From Phascolarctobacterium sp. (GTDB lineage Bacteria > Bacillota > Negativicutes > Acidaminococcales > Acidaminococcaceae), in NCBI GenBank assembly GCA_019417125.1, contig DXVZ01000013.1:1-12297 (forward strand): a stretch of 12,297 nt of DNA, written 5' to 3'. The notes under the pieces were generated by a model. That model saw only the letters and a program-made list of their open reading frames with translations, made no database searches and had not been told where the DNA came from. Shown in pieces: positions 1-4,931 of the stretch (positions within the stretch are counted from its first letter, which is position 1; each line of letters opens with the position of its first letter). The position numbers and the translations under genes are program-made.

Positions 1-17
1 CGCGCAGCAAAACGGGG

Positions 18-272
18 ATGCGCAGCTGGGAAGTAAAAATAAAAAACAAAAACGGAAGCAGGCGCGTAGTAGTAATCCGCGACAGCGGGATAAGCGTGGA
101 TAAATACGAAATAGCCTTAAAGCCGGTTGCAGAACGTACCGAGCGCAACGCGGAAATTTGCAGGCTGTATAACGAAGAACACCTTTCGCAGGTGTTTTTG
201 GCAAATTTGTTTAACATTACGCAGCCTTCTGTTTCGATGATTATTAACGGTGGCAAAAGTAAGAAAGCATAA
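18..272 (+). CDS. Small helix-turn-helix protein, 5' end possibly outside window
   Basis: An 84-residue reading frame. The N-terminal half is basic and beta-rich (KIKNKNGSRRVVVIRD). The C-terminal half reads as a helix-turn-helix: the segment LSQVFLANLFNITQPSVSMI at about residues 56-75 has the spacing of a helix, a turn (FNIT) and a recognition helix (QPSVSMII). The role is probably DNA binding, but I cannot name a family; sigma-region-4-like or phage-type regulators are the nearest shape. The ATG has GGGG directly against it and no ribosome binding site at normal spacing. The frame is open to the left edge of the window, so the true start may lie upstream. An intrinsic terminator follows 15 bases after the stop. 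It may be the last gene of a small mobile or phage-derived unit; that is inference only. Confidence 0.6.
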   Translation: MRSWEVKIKNKNGSRRVVVIRDSGISVDKYEIALKPVAERTERNAEICRLYNEEHLSQVFLANLFNITQPSVSMIINGGKSKKA

Positions 273-287
273 GCGAAGGCATAAAAC

Positions 288-321
288 AAAAGCGCATCCG
301 CTACATAACGGGTGCGCTTTT
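288..321 (+). terminator. Intrinsic terminator after the HTH gene
   Basis: Thirteen-base arms AAAAGCGCATCCG (288-300) and CGGGTGCGCTTTT (309-321) pair with one G-T wobble around an 8-base loop, and the right arm ends in TTTT. It ends transcription of the HTH gene and insulates the small locus that follows. Confidence 0.75.
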
Positions 322-327
322 AGTATC

Positions 328-356
328 TTTACAGGTTTATATTTATCTGTTAAACT
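328..356 (+). promoter_or_regulatory. Predicted SigA promoter of the small membrane peptide
   Basis: TTTACA (328-333), a 17-base spacer and TAAACT (351-356), with TG one base upstream of the -10 (extended -10). The predicted transcript start near 363 gives a leader of about 108 bases before the ATG at 471. It lies just after the terminator at 288-321, so the peptide has its own transcription unit. Confidence 0.5.
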
Positions 357-393
357 ATCTAAGCAAATGTGCTGCCATAACGGTAGGCGGTTA

Positions 394-464
394 GCCCTCC
401 CCGGAGGGACTGTTACCCTCCGTTTACATAGAAATCCGCTTGCGGAAATACTATGGAGGAGGGG
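394..464 (+). promoter_or_regulatory. Structured mRNA leader that can mask the ribosome binding site
   Basis: The leader contains CCCTCC twice (395-400, 416-421) and GGAGGG twice (403-408, 458-463). The second GGAGGG is the Shine-Dalgarno of the peptide at 471. CGGAGGG (402-408) and CCCTCCG (416-422) form a perfect 7-bp hairpin with a 7-base loop, leaving 395-400 free to pair with the Shine-Dalgarno. Alternatively 395-399 pairs with 404-408, leaving 416-421 free to do the same. In either fold one anti-Shine-Dalgarno copy remains. A further small hairpin TCCG-CTTG-CGGA lies at about 435-446. Masked ribosome binding sites are known in type I toxin mRNAs; that this one works so is inference. Confidence 0.5.
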
Positions 465-470
465 ATAACA

Positions 471-566
471 ATGGATATATTATCGTTTCTTGCAATAGCA
501 AGTTACACGATTGCAGTCTTTAGCCTTGGTTATTCCCTTGGCAAAGACATATCTAAAAAACAGTAA
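471..566 (+). CDS. 31-residue membrane peptide, probable type I toxin (holin-like)
   Basis: The frame begins MDILSFLAIASYTIAVFSLG and ends GKDISKKQ: one hydrophobic helix of about 20 residues (3-23) followed by a short charged, lysine-rich tail. This is the general shape of Fst/TxpA/holin-like type I toxins, which insert into the cytoplasmic membrane and depolarise it. The ATG is preceded by GGAGGAGGGG (455-464), an unusually strong ribosome binding site for such a small gene, with 6 bases between the GGAGGGG core and ATG. The stop codon TAA lies inside the terminator hairpin of a convergent antisense RNA. Own promoter, structured leader, and a terminator at 632-657. I do not recognise the exact family. 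Alternatives are a small membrane regulatory peptide or a leader peptide, though no gene on this strand follows. Confidence 0.65.
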   Translation: MDILSFLAIASYTIAVFSLGYSLGKDISKKQ

Positions 567-606
567 CAACCGCCATGAGTCCTGACAAAACTTTGACGGT
601 TGTTAC
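555..606 (-). terminator. Intrinsic terminator of the antisense RNA
   Basis: Read on the minus strand, GTAACAACCG pairs perfectly over 10 bp with CGGTTGTTAC (plus-strand arms 597-606 and 563-572), with a 24-base loop, followed by TG and six T (plus-strand A tract 555-560). The U-tract exists only in the minus direction, which fixes the orientation. The left arm includes the toxin stop codon. Confidence 0.7.
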
Positions 607-631
607 TTAAATAACAATATCATTTTGTTTG

Positions 632-657
632 GGCTGACCGTCTATCGGCAGCCTTTT
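632..657 (+). terminator. Terminator of the small-peptide mRNA
   Basis: GGCTGACCG (632-640) pairs with CGGCAGCC (646-653) around the loop TCTAT, with one bulged A, followed by TTTT and a further T-rich stretch. It would end the peptide mRNA at about 657, giving a transcript of roughly 295 bases. The same sequence on the minus strand forms the 5' hairpin of the antisense RNA. Confidence 0.55.
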
Positions 658-671
658 GCGTTTCTATAATT

Positions 672-699
672 ATTATAGCAAATTGAAAGAGAAAGTCAA
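672..699 (-). promoter_or_regulatory. Strong SigA promoter of the antisense RNA
   Basis: On the minus strand: TTGACT (plus 694-699), a 16-base spacer, and the perfect -10 hexamer TATAAT (plus 672-677), preceded by TGC to make an extended -10. It points towards the small peptide gene and no minus-strand protein gene lies downstream within reach, so the transcript must be non-coding or antisense. Its match to consensus is better than that of the toxin promoter, as expected where antitoxin RNA is in excess. Confidence 0.7.
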
Positions 700-709
700 A
701 TACAGCATT

Positions 710-748
710 AAAAAGCGGCGGTAATAAACAAGTAATACTGCCGCTTTT
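710..748 (-). terminator. Terminator after the aminotransferase gene
   Basis: Arms AAAAGCGGCGGTA (711-723) and TACTGCCGCTTTT (736-748) pair with one wobble around a 12-base loop. Read on the minus strand it ends in TTTTT, 26 bases past the aminotransferase stop codon. The plus-strand side also ends in TTTT, so it may work in both directions. Confidence 0.75.
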
Positions 749-774
749 GCTTATACAGTTTCAGTTAGTAATCC

Positions 775-1968
775 TTAGCAGGTTCTGCCGGGGTAAACTT
801 TTAACGCTTCACCCAAAATGTAAATGGCGCGTTTTAAATCTTCGCAGTTAAGTACATAGGCAAGGCGTGCTTCGTTAACGCCAAAGCCAGGAGTGCTGTA
901 AAAGCCGTTGCCGGGGGCAAACATTACGGTTTCGCCGTCGATGTCAAAGTTTTCCAGCAGCCAAATCGCAAATTTTTCGGCGTCGTCAACCGGGAACTTA
1001 ACCATAACATAAAAGGCACCTTTCGGGTCGCTGGCGGCAACGCCGGGCAGTGCTTTTAAGCCTTCGGCAATGGTGTCGCGGCGTTTCTGGTATTCCTTGT
1101 TAACTTCTTCCAAATAGCTTACCGGCGTGGTATAAAGCGCCGCTGCGCCAACCTGTTCCAAAATCGGGCTGCACAGCCTGCCCTGGCAGCATTTGTTAAT
1201 CTGCTGGCAGAACTCTTTGTTTTTGCTGATGATGCAGCCAATGCGCGCGCCGCAGGCGCTGTAACGCTTGGAAACGCTGTCGATGATAATTAAATTGTTA
1301 TCCAGCTCAGGCATGGTGCCGAAACTTTTATATTCACCGCCGTAAACAAATTCGCGGTAAACCTCGTCAGCAATTACGGCAAGGTCATGCTTAATGGCAA
1401 GGCTGGCAATGGTCTGCATTTCTTCGGCAGTGTAAACAACGCCGGTAGGGTTGCCGGGGTTAGTTAAAAGAATTGCCTTGGTTTTGGGCGTAATGTGTTT
1501 TTCAATTTCTGCTGCGTCCGGCAGGTGGTAGCCGTTTGCTACGCTGGTGGTTACGGCGTTAATTTTAGCGCCGAACTCGGTGGCAAAGGTGGTGTAGTTG
1601 GCGTAGTAAGGTTCAAATACTATAATTTCGTCGCCTGGGTCGCACAGCGCCATAACGGCAAAAATCAGTGCTTCGCTGCCGCCGTTGGTAATATAAATGT
1701 CGCCTGCTTCGTAGTTCATGCCTTTTTCGGCGTAATATTTCTGTATGGCTTCAACCAAAAACGGCTCGCCTTTACTTGCGCCGTAGGCGATAACTTTTTC
1801 GTCAAAATTTTTAATGGCGTCCATAAACTGTGCCGGTGTTTCAATATCCGGCTGGCCGATGTTAAGGTGGTAAACCTTTTTACCAGCCTTTTTGGCGGCG
1901 TCGGCATAAGGCGCCAGTTTTCTGATAGGTGATAATTTTAAGTTCTGTACACGCTGTGAAATTCTCAT
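775..1968 (-). CDS. PLP-dependent aminotransferase, class I/II (aspartate aminotransferase-like)
   Basis: A 397-residue cytosolic fold-type I aminotransferase that moves an amino group between an amino acid and a 2-oxo acid. Visible motifs: NIGQPD (36-41), the cofactor-phosphate loop NGGSEA (95-100), NPGNPTG (170-176) with N173 facing the pyridine ring, ADEVY (200-204) with D201 binding the ring nitrogen, DSVSKRYSACGARIG (230-244) with K234 as Schiff-base lysine and R242 binding phosphate, and EARLAYV (366-372) with R368 as substrate carboxylate anchor. All key residues are present and length is normal. The ATG is preceded by GAGGAG at 8 bases. It has its own promoter and terminator, so it is monocistronic. 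Five cysteines fall in residues 239-266, an unusual cluster. Substrate (aspartate, aromatic, alanine or other) cannot be read from the sequence. Confidence 0.93.
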   Translation of the reverse strand: MRISQRVQNLKLSPIRKLAPYADAAKKAGKKVYHLNIGQPDIETPAQFMDAIKNFDEKVIAYGASKGEPFLVEAIQKYYAEKGMNYEAGDIYITNGGSEALIFAVMALCDPGDEIIVFEPYYANYTTFATEFGAKINAVTTSVANGYHLPDAAEIEKHITPKTKAILLTNPGNPTGVVYTAEEMQTIASLAIKHDLAVIADEVYREFVYGGEYKSFGTMPELDNNLIIIDSVSKRYSACGARIGCIISKNKEFCQQINKCCQGRLCSPILEQVGAAALYTTPVSYLEEVNKEYQKRRDTIAEGLKALPGVAASDPKGAFYVMVKFPVDDAEKFAIWLLENFDIDGETVMFAPGNGFYSTPGFGVNEARLAYVLNCEDLKRAIYILGEALKVYPGRTC

Positions 1969-2021
1969 GCTGTTTACTCCTCACTTTAACAAATTTACAA
2001 AACAAAAAATTGTATGCCGCT

Positions 2022-2030
2022 ATTATATCA
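2022..2030 (-). promoter_or_regulatory. Extended -10 promoter of the aminotransferase gene
   Basis: Minus-strand TGATATAAT is a perfect extended -10 (TG-n-TATAAT). No good -35 is present at 17-18 bases (TGAACT/GTGAAC only), which an extended -10 can tolerate. Predicted start is near 2015, giving a leader of about 45 bases. The -35 region lies inside the terminator of the upstream ABC operon. Confidence 0.6.
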
Positions 2031-2031
2031 T

Positions 2032-2060
2032 AAAAAGGGCGGCAAGTTCACCCCTGCCGC
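2032..2060 (-). terminator. Terminator of the ABC importer operon
   Basis: GCGGCA (plus 2039-2044) pairs with TGCCGC (2055-2060) around a 10-base loop. On the minus strand it is followed by CC and a run of five T (plus 2032-2036), 29 bases after the permease stop. The stem is short, so readthrough into the aminotransferase gene is possible. Confidence 0.5.
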
Positions 2061-2088
2061 ATAAAAATACATGTATACAATTTTAAAA

Positions 2089-2877
2089 TTATTTGTTCCA
2101 TGGTATAGCGCGGTTTTCTGCCCACTGCAAAAGCAGGTTAAACACCAGGCCCAGCAGCGAAAGCACGATAACGCCTGCCATTAAACGGTCGGTAATCATC
2201 AAATCGCCGTAGTGCAGTATCAGCGCGCCGATGCCTTCCTGCGCGGCGATCATTTCGGCGGCAACCAAAAGCAAAAGCGATGTGCCCGCCGCTAAGCGCA
2301 GCCCGGCAAAAATCACCGGCAGGGCGGCTGGCAGCACAACTTTTTTCAGCGTCATCCAGCGGCTGGCGTTAAAGCTTACGGCAACCTTAATTAAAAGCGG
2401 GTCCACGTTTTTTACGCCGGAATACGTATTCATCGCCACGGGGAAGAATACTCCCAGCGCGATAATGGTTACTTTGCTTAATTCACCAATGCCGAGCCAC
2501 AAAATAAACAGCGGCAAAAGCGCGATTTTAGGAATGGGGTACAGCGCGTTGACAATGGGCGAGCCGATGCGGTCAATCAGCGCCGAAGTACCGGTAAAAA
2601 GCCCTACGGCAAGCCCTATGATGCTGCCAAGCGCAAAGCCCAGCACAATACGGTATATACTGGCGGCAAGGCTTATAGCAATTTCGCCGCCTGCCAGCAT
2701 ATCTGCCAGCGCGCTTACAATATCGGTAGGCGAGGGCAAAAACAGCGAAGACACCGCGCCGCTGCGGCAGATAAGTTCCCACAAAACCAGCAGCGCCGCT
2801 ACCGATACGGCAGAAACCCACGCCGGGTAAGTTTTTTGCCAGCGGTGCATTTTATCGGTAATTTTATATTCACTCAT
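2089..2877 (-). CDS. ABC transporter permease, NitT/TauT/SsuC family
   Basis: A 262-residue inner-membrane permease of the binding-protein-dependent importer class, with about six membrane helices. The ATPase-contacting loop is visible in the C-terminal half: VSFNASRWMTLKKVVLPAAL at about residues 167-186, continuing with PVIFAGLRLA, matching the family pattern of G/A-rich helix, V-x-LP, P and GLR. Next comes AAEMIAAQEGIGALI, typical of SsuC/TauC/NrtB permeases. Two starts are possible; the second ATG (2877) is chosen because GGAGGT lies 8 bases upstream, against 2 bases for the ATG at 2883. The start overlaps the ATPase stop by 8 bases (ATGAGTGA), implying translational coupling. It forms the channel for the lipoprotein and ATPase encoded upstream. 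Substrate unknown. Confidence 0.9.
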   Translation of the reverse strand: MSEYKITDKMHRWQKTYPAWVSAVSVAALLVLWELICRSGAVSSLFLPSPTDIVSALADMLAGGEIAISLAASIYRIVLGFALGSIIGLAVGLFTGTSALIDRIGSPIVNALYPIPKIALLPLFILWLGIGELSKVTIIALGVFFPVAMNTYSGVKNVDPLLIKVAVSFNASRWMTLKKVVLPAALPVIFAGLRLAAGTSLLLLVAAEMIAAQEGIGALILHYGDLMITDRLMAGVIVLSLLGLVFNLLLQWAENRAIPWNK

Positions 2878-3658
2878 TGCCATCCACCTCCATTAAAGCG
2901 GCGCGCGCGTCTTTGCTGATATGCTCCCAGATAATGCGTACATATTCGGCAACTTCTTCGGTGTTTTGCGGCAATTCGCGTTCCGCACGCGGTATGCCGA
3001 TAGTTAAAATGCGGTTAATTTTGCCTGGCCGGCGCGAAAGCAGCACCACGCGGTCGGCAAGCATTACTGCCTCCTGAATGTTATGCGTAACGTACAGCGT
3101 GCTCAGGCGTGTTTTGTCCCACAGGGTAACAAGTTCCTCCTGCATAATGGTGCGCGTCTGCGCATCCAGGGCGCTGAACGGTTCGTCCATTAAAAGCAAA
3201 TCCGGGTTAATAACTAAGGCGCGGGCAATGCCTACGCGCTGGCGCATGCCGCCGCTTAAATGGTGGGGCAGCGCTTTTTCAAACCCTGTCAGCCCAACAA
3301 GGCTGATGTAGTGGGCTATGCGGTCCTTTTGCTCTGTTTTTGGCACGCCCATGGCTTCAAGCCCAAAGGCGATGTTATCGTACACGCTGCGCCACGGGAA
3401 CAGACCAGTTTCCTGAAAAACAATGCCAGTGCGCGGCACATGCCCTTCCGGCAGGTGCGTAAAATAAGCGCTGCCGCTGGTCGGCGCAAGCAGCCCGGCG
3501 GTAATGTTTAACAGCGTTGATTTGCCGCAGCCCGATGGCCCAACCAGCGCTACGAATTCTTCTTCGTTTATGGTAAGGTTAATATCTTGCAAAACAGGCA
3601 GCGTTTGCCCACTGCGGGCGGTAAAACTTTTGCTTACGTTGTCGATAACGAGTTTCAT
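2870..3658 (-). CDS. ABC transporter ATP-binding protein, NitT/TauT/SsuB family
   Basis: A 262-residue cytosolic ATPase that powers import through the neighbouring permease. All nucleotide-binding motifs are intact: Walker A GPSGCGKST (40-48), Q-loop glutamine in VFQETGLFPW (Q82), signature LSGGMRQRVGIARAL (134-148), Walker B LLLMDEP (154-160), D-loop SALD (162-165) and H-loop TH (H192). The VFQ-x-x-x-LFPW Q-loop context is characteristic of the SsuB/TauB/NrtD branch. The frame stays open to 3748, but the start at 3658 is chosen because GGAGG lies 5 bases upstream and because MKLVIDNVSKSF matches the usual family N-terminus; the longer form would run through the terminator hairpin and into the preceding gene. 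Second gene of the operon, overlapping the permease gene. Confidence 0.93.
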   Translation of the reverse strand: MKLVIDNVSKSFTARSGQTLPVLQDINLTINEEEFVALVGPSGCGKSTLLNITAGLLAPTSGSAYFTHLPEGHVPRTGIVFQETGLFPWRSVYDNIAFGLEAMGVPKTEQKDRIAHYISLVGLTGFEKALPHHLSGGMRQRVGIARALVINPDLLLMDEPFSALDAQTRTIMQEELVTLWDKTRLSTLYVTHNIQEAVMLADRVVLLSRRPGKINRILTIGIPRAERELPQNTEEVAEYVRIIWEHISKDARAALMEVDGNE

Positions 3659-3670
3659 ACAATCCTCCAA

Positions 3671-3700
3671 ATAAAAAGGGCGGAAGCTGTTTCCGCCCTT
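3671..3700 (-). terminator. Intra-operon terminator/attenuator between binding protein and ATPase
   Basis: AAGGGCGGAA and TTCCGCCCTT (plus arms 3676-3685 and 3691-3700) form a perfect 10-bp stem with loop GCTGT, followed on the minus strand by a T-rich tail (plus A tract 3673-3677). It starts 8 bases after the binding-protein stop and ends just before the ATPase ribosome binding site. It should stop most transcripts, giving more binding protein than ATPase and permease, and it also protects the 3' end of the first cistron. This unequal expression is common for binding-protein operons. Confidence 0.75.
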
Positions 3701-3707
3701 AAAAGCT

Positions 3708-4721
3708 TTATTTAGCCAGCGCCTTGTCCAGCAGGGTGGTGTTGGCAACTTTGGCAGGGTCTAACGTGCCCTGCATCATGCCGTGGCCGGCGTACCAGTC
3801 AATCTGCGTTTTAATGTCGTCAGCCATCAGCTTGCCGTCGCGGTCAATATACGGCAGCCCCAGTTTAATGTCCTCTGCCGGGGCTTTAACGTATTTAGCA
3901 ATAATGCCTACAACTTCGTCCAGCTGTTTGGGGTCTTTTTTGGCAATAGCCGCGTCGTAATAATAATTGCAGGCTTTATTGTAGGCTTTTAAAAAGCGGA
4001 TTCCCGCGTCCTCGTTCTTCATAAATTCGGGCGAAAAGAACAGCGCGGAGGTTTGATAAGGAATAATGTCGCCAACCTGCACAATGGTCTGCGCTGTGCC
4101 AGCCGTCTGCATTTTGGTAATGTTGGGCTCGTTTAAAATTGCGCCGTCAATCTGGCTGCTTTCAAGTGCCGCCATTACCGCGCTTACTTTGCCCAGCGGC
4201 ACCAGTTCCACGTCATCAAGGCTCATGCCTTTTTCTTCCAGCATTCTGCCCAACATATAATGAAAGGTAGAACCGTTCTGCGTAATGCCGATGCGCCTGC
4301 CTTTAATGCTTTCTAAACTGGTAAAGCTGCTGTTATAGGCGTTTGCCGATGCCACCAGCGCTGAGGATGGAAAACCCTTTTCCTCGCGGCCTTTATCGGC
4401 GACGATGGCAAGCTGCTGGCCGCCCGCCGCCATATTAAACAGGCTGGCGGTAATACCCGTTGCGCCTACGTCTACTTTAGATGAAGCGGTAGCGACGGCA
4501 ATCGGGTGCGCAGCGTCAAACCATTCCGGCTGAATTTCTATGTTCTGTTCCGCAAAATAACCTTTATCCATGGCAATAAACAGCGGTGCGGTGCTGGTAA
4601 GGCGCAGCATGCCTAATTTAACCGGCGTTTTTGCCGCCGGCGCTTGTTTTTCGCTGCCGCCGCAGCCGCTAAGCGCCAGTGCCAGGCACAGCGCCGTCAG
4701 TAAAAGCAGTAATTTTTTCAT
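3708..4721 (-). CDS. ABC transporter substrate-binding lipoprotein, NitT/TauT/SsuA-like
   Basis: A 337-residue secreted lipoprotein that captures the substrate and delivers it to the permease. The signal peptide is MKK, a leucine-rich helix and lipobox LSGC, with the lipidated cysteine at C20. The mature part begins VKLGMLRLTSTAPLFIAMDK (about 34-53), then GYFAEQNIEIQ and DVGATGITASLF (84-95): the usual opening of the NMT1/TauA/SsuA periplasmic-binding fold. GRRIGITQNGSTFHYML (141-157) and DGAILNEP (192-199) fit the ligand-lobe motifs. The frame extends upstream to 4763, but the ATG at 4721 is chosen because AAGGA lies 8 bases upstream and it gives a clean signal peptide. First gene of the importer operon. 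The ligand (sulfonate, thiamine precursor, aromatic acid, other) cannot be told. Confidence 0.9.
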   Translation of the reverse strand: MKKLLLLLTALCLALALSGCGGSEKQAPAAKTPVKLGMLRLTSTAPLFIAMDKGYFAEQNIEIQPEWFDAAHPIAVATASSKVDVGATGITASLFNMAAGGQQLAIVADKGREEKGFPSSALVASANAYNSSFTSLESIKGRRIGITQNGSTFHYMLGRMLEEKGMSLDDVELVPLGKVSAVMAALESSQIDGAILNEPNITKMQTAGTAQTIVQVGDIIPYQTSALFFSPEFMKNEDAGIRFLKAYNKACNYYYDAAIAKKDPKQLDEVVGIIAKYVKAPAEDIKLGLPYIDRDGKLMADDIKTQIDWYAGHGMMQGTLDPAKVANTTLLDKALAK

Positions 4722-4770
4722 TCTCATCATCCTTTGCGTTTTTGTTAGTGTTTTGCATAACACAATGTAA

Positions 4771-4790
4771 TGGTCTTACCAGATATTTTA
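4771..4790 (-). promoter_or_regulatory. Possible promoter with GntR/FadR-like operator of the ABC operon
   Basis: TGGTCTTACCA (4771-4781) is a perfect 4-base inverted repeat with a 3-base centre, flanked by an outer TGTAA (4766-4770) and TTACA (4788-4792). It fits the T-n-GT-n3-AC-n-A pattern of FadR-branch GntR regulators. On the minus strand a weak -10, TAAAAT (plus 4785-4790), would place the transcript start near 4778, inside the repeat, as expected for a repressor site. No convincing -35 is seen, and no GntR gene is in the window. Confidence 0.3.
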
Positions 4791-4866
4791 CATCAAAAGG
4801 CAAATAAATGCACTACTTTTGTAACAAAATACACTGTAAAACTTATTTTTGTTTACTATGCTGCTT

Positions 4867-4895
4867 TTGCTTTTGTTTGCCGATGTTGGTATAAT
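4867..4895 (+). promoter_or_regulatory. SigA promoter of the secreted-protein gene
   Basis: TTGCTT (4867-4872), a 17-base spacer and perfect TATAAT (4890-4895) with upstream TGG making an extended -10. Start predicted near 4902, leader about 30 bases. It is divergent from the ABC importer operon. Confidence 0.7.
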
Positions 4896-4931
4896 ATATA
4901 CTGTAATTCTGCAAATTAATGGAGGATTTTT

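Larger units (their letters stand above)
555..665 (-). ncRNA. Predicted convergent antisense RNA (type I antitoxin candidate)
   Basis: The minus strand carries a complete non-coding unit: an extended -10 promoter at 672-699, a predicted start near 665, and an intrinsic terminator near 555, giving an RNA of about 110 bases with no plausible reading frame. It is complementary to the last 4 codons, the stop and the whole 3' untranslated region of the 31-codon peptide mRNA, including that mRNA's terminator hairpin. Convergent overlap at the 3' ends is the known layout of TxpA/RatA-like and several clostridial type I toxin-antitoxin pairs, where duplex formation triggers RNase III cleavage. Promoter and terminator are seen directly; the RNA and its role are inferred. 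Confidence 0.6.

Noticed and set aside
250..468. 72-residue plus-strand frame between the HTH gene and the small peptide
   Set aside because: It overlaps the HTH gene end, runs through a terminator and the structured leader, has no ribosome binding site, and ends just before the small peptide start; composition is not protein-like.
363..470. A riboswitch in the leader before the small peptide
   Set aside because: The paired elements are explained by ribosome-binding-site masking, and no known aptamer core was recognised.
1495..1932. 145-residue plus-strand frame opposite the aminotransferase
   Set aside because: Antisense shadow of a conserved enzyme with intact motifs on the other strand.
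2231..2830. 199-residue plus-strand frame opposite the permease
   Set aside because: Serine-, alanine- and threonine-rich shadow of the permease, without a start signal.
3659..3748. N-terminal extension of the ABC ATPase (30 residues)
   Set aside because: It would overlap the end of the binding-protein gene and the terminator hairpin; the internal ATG at 3658 has a proper GGAGG and the family N-terminus.
4722..4763. N-terminal extension of the binding protein (14 residues)
   Set aside because: It would precede a normal lipoprotein signal peptide; the ATG at 4721 has the better-placed AAGGA.
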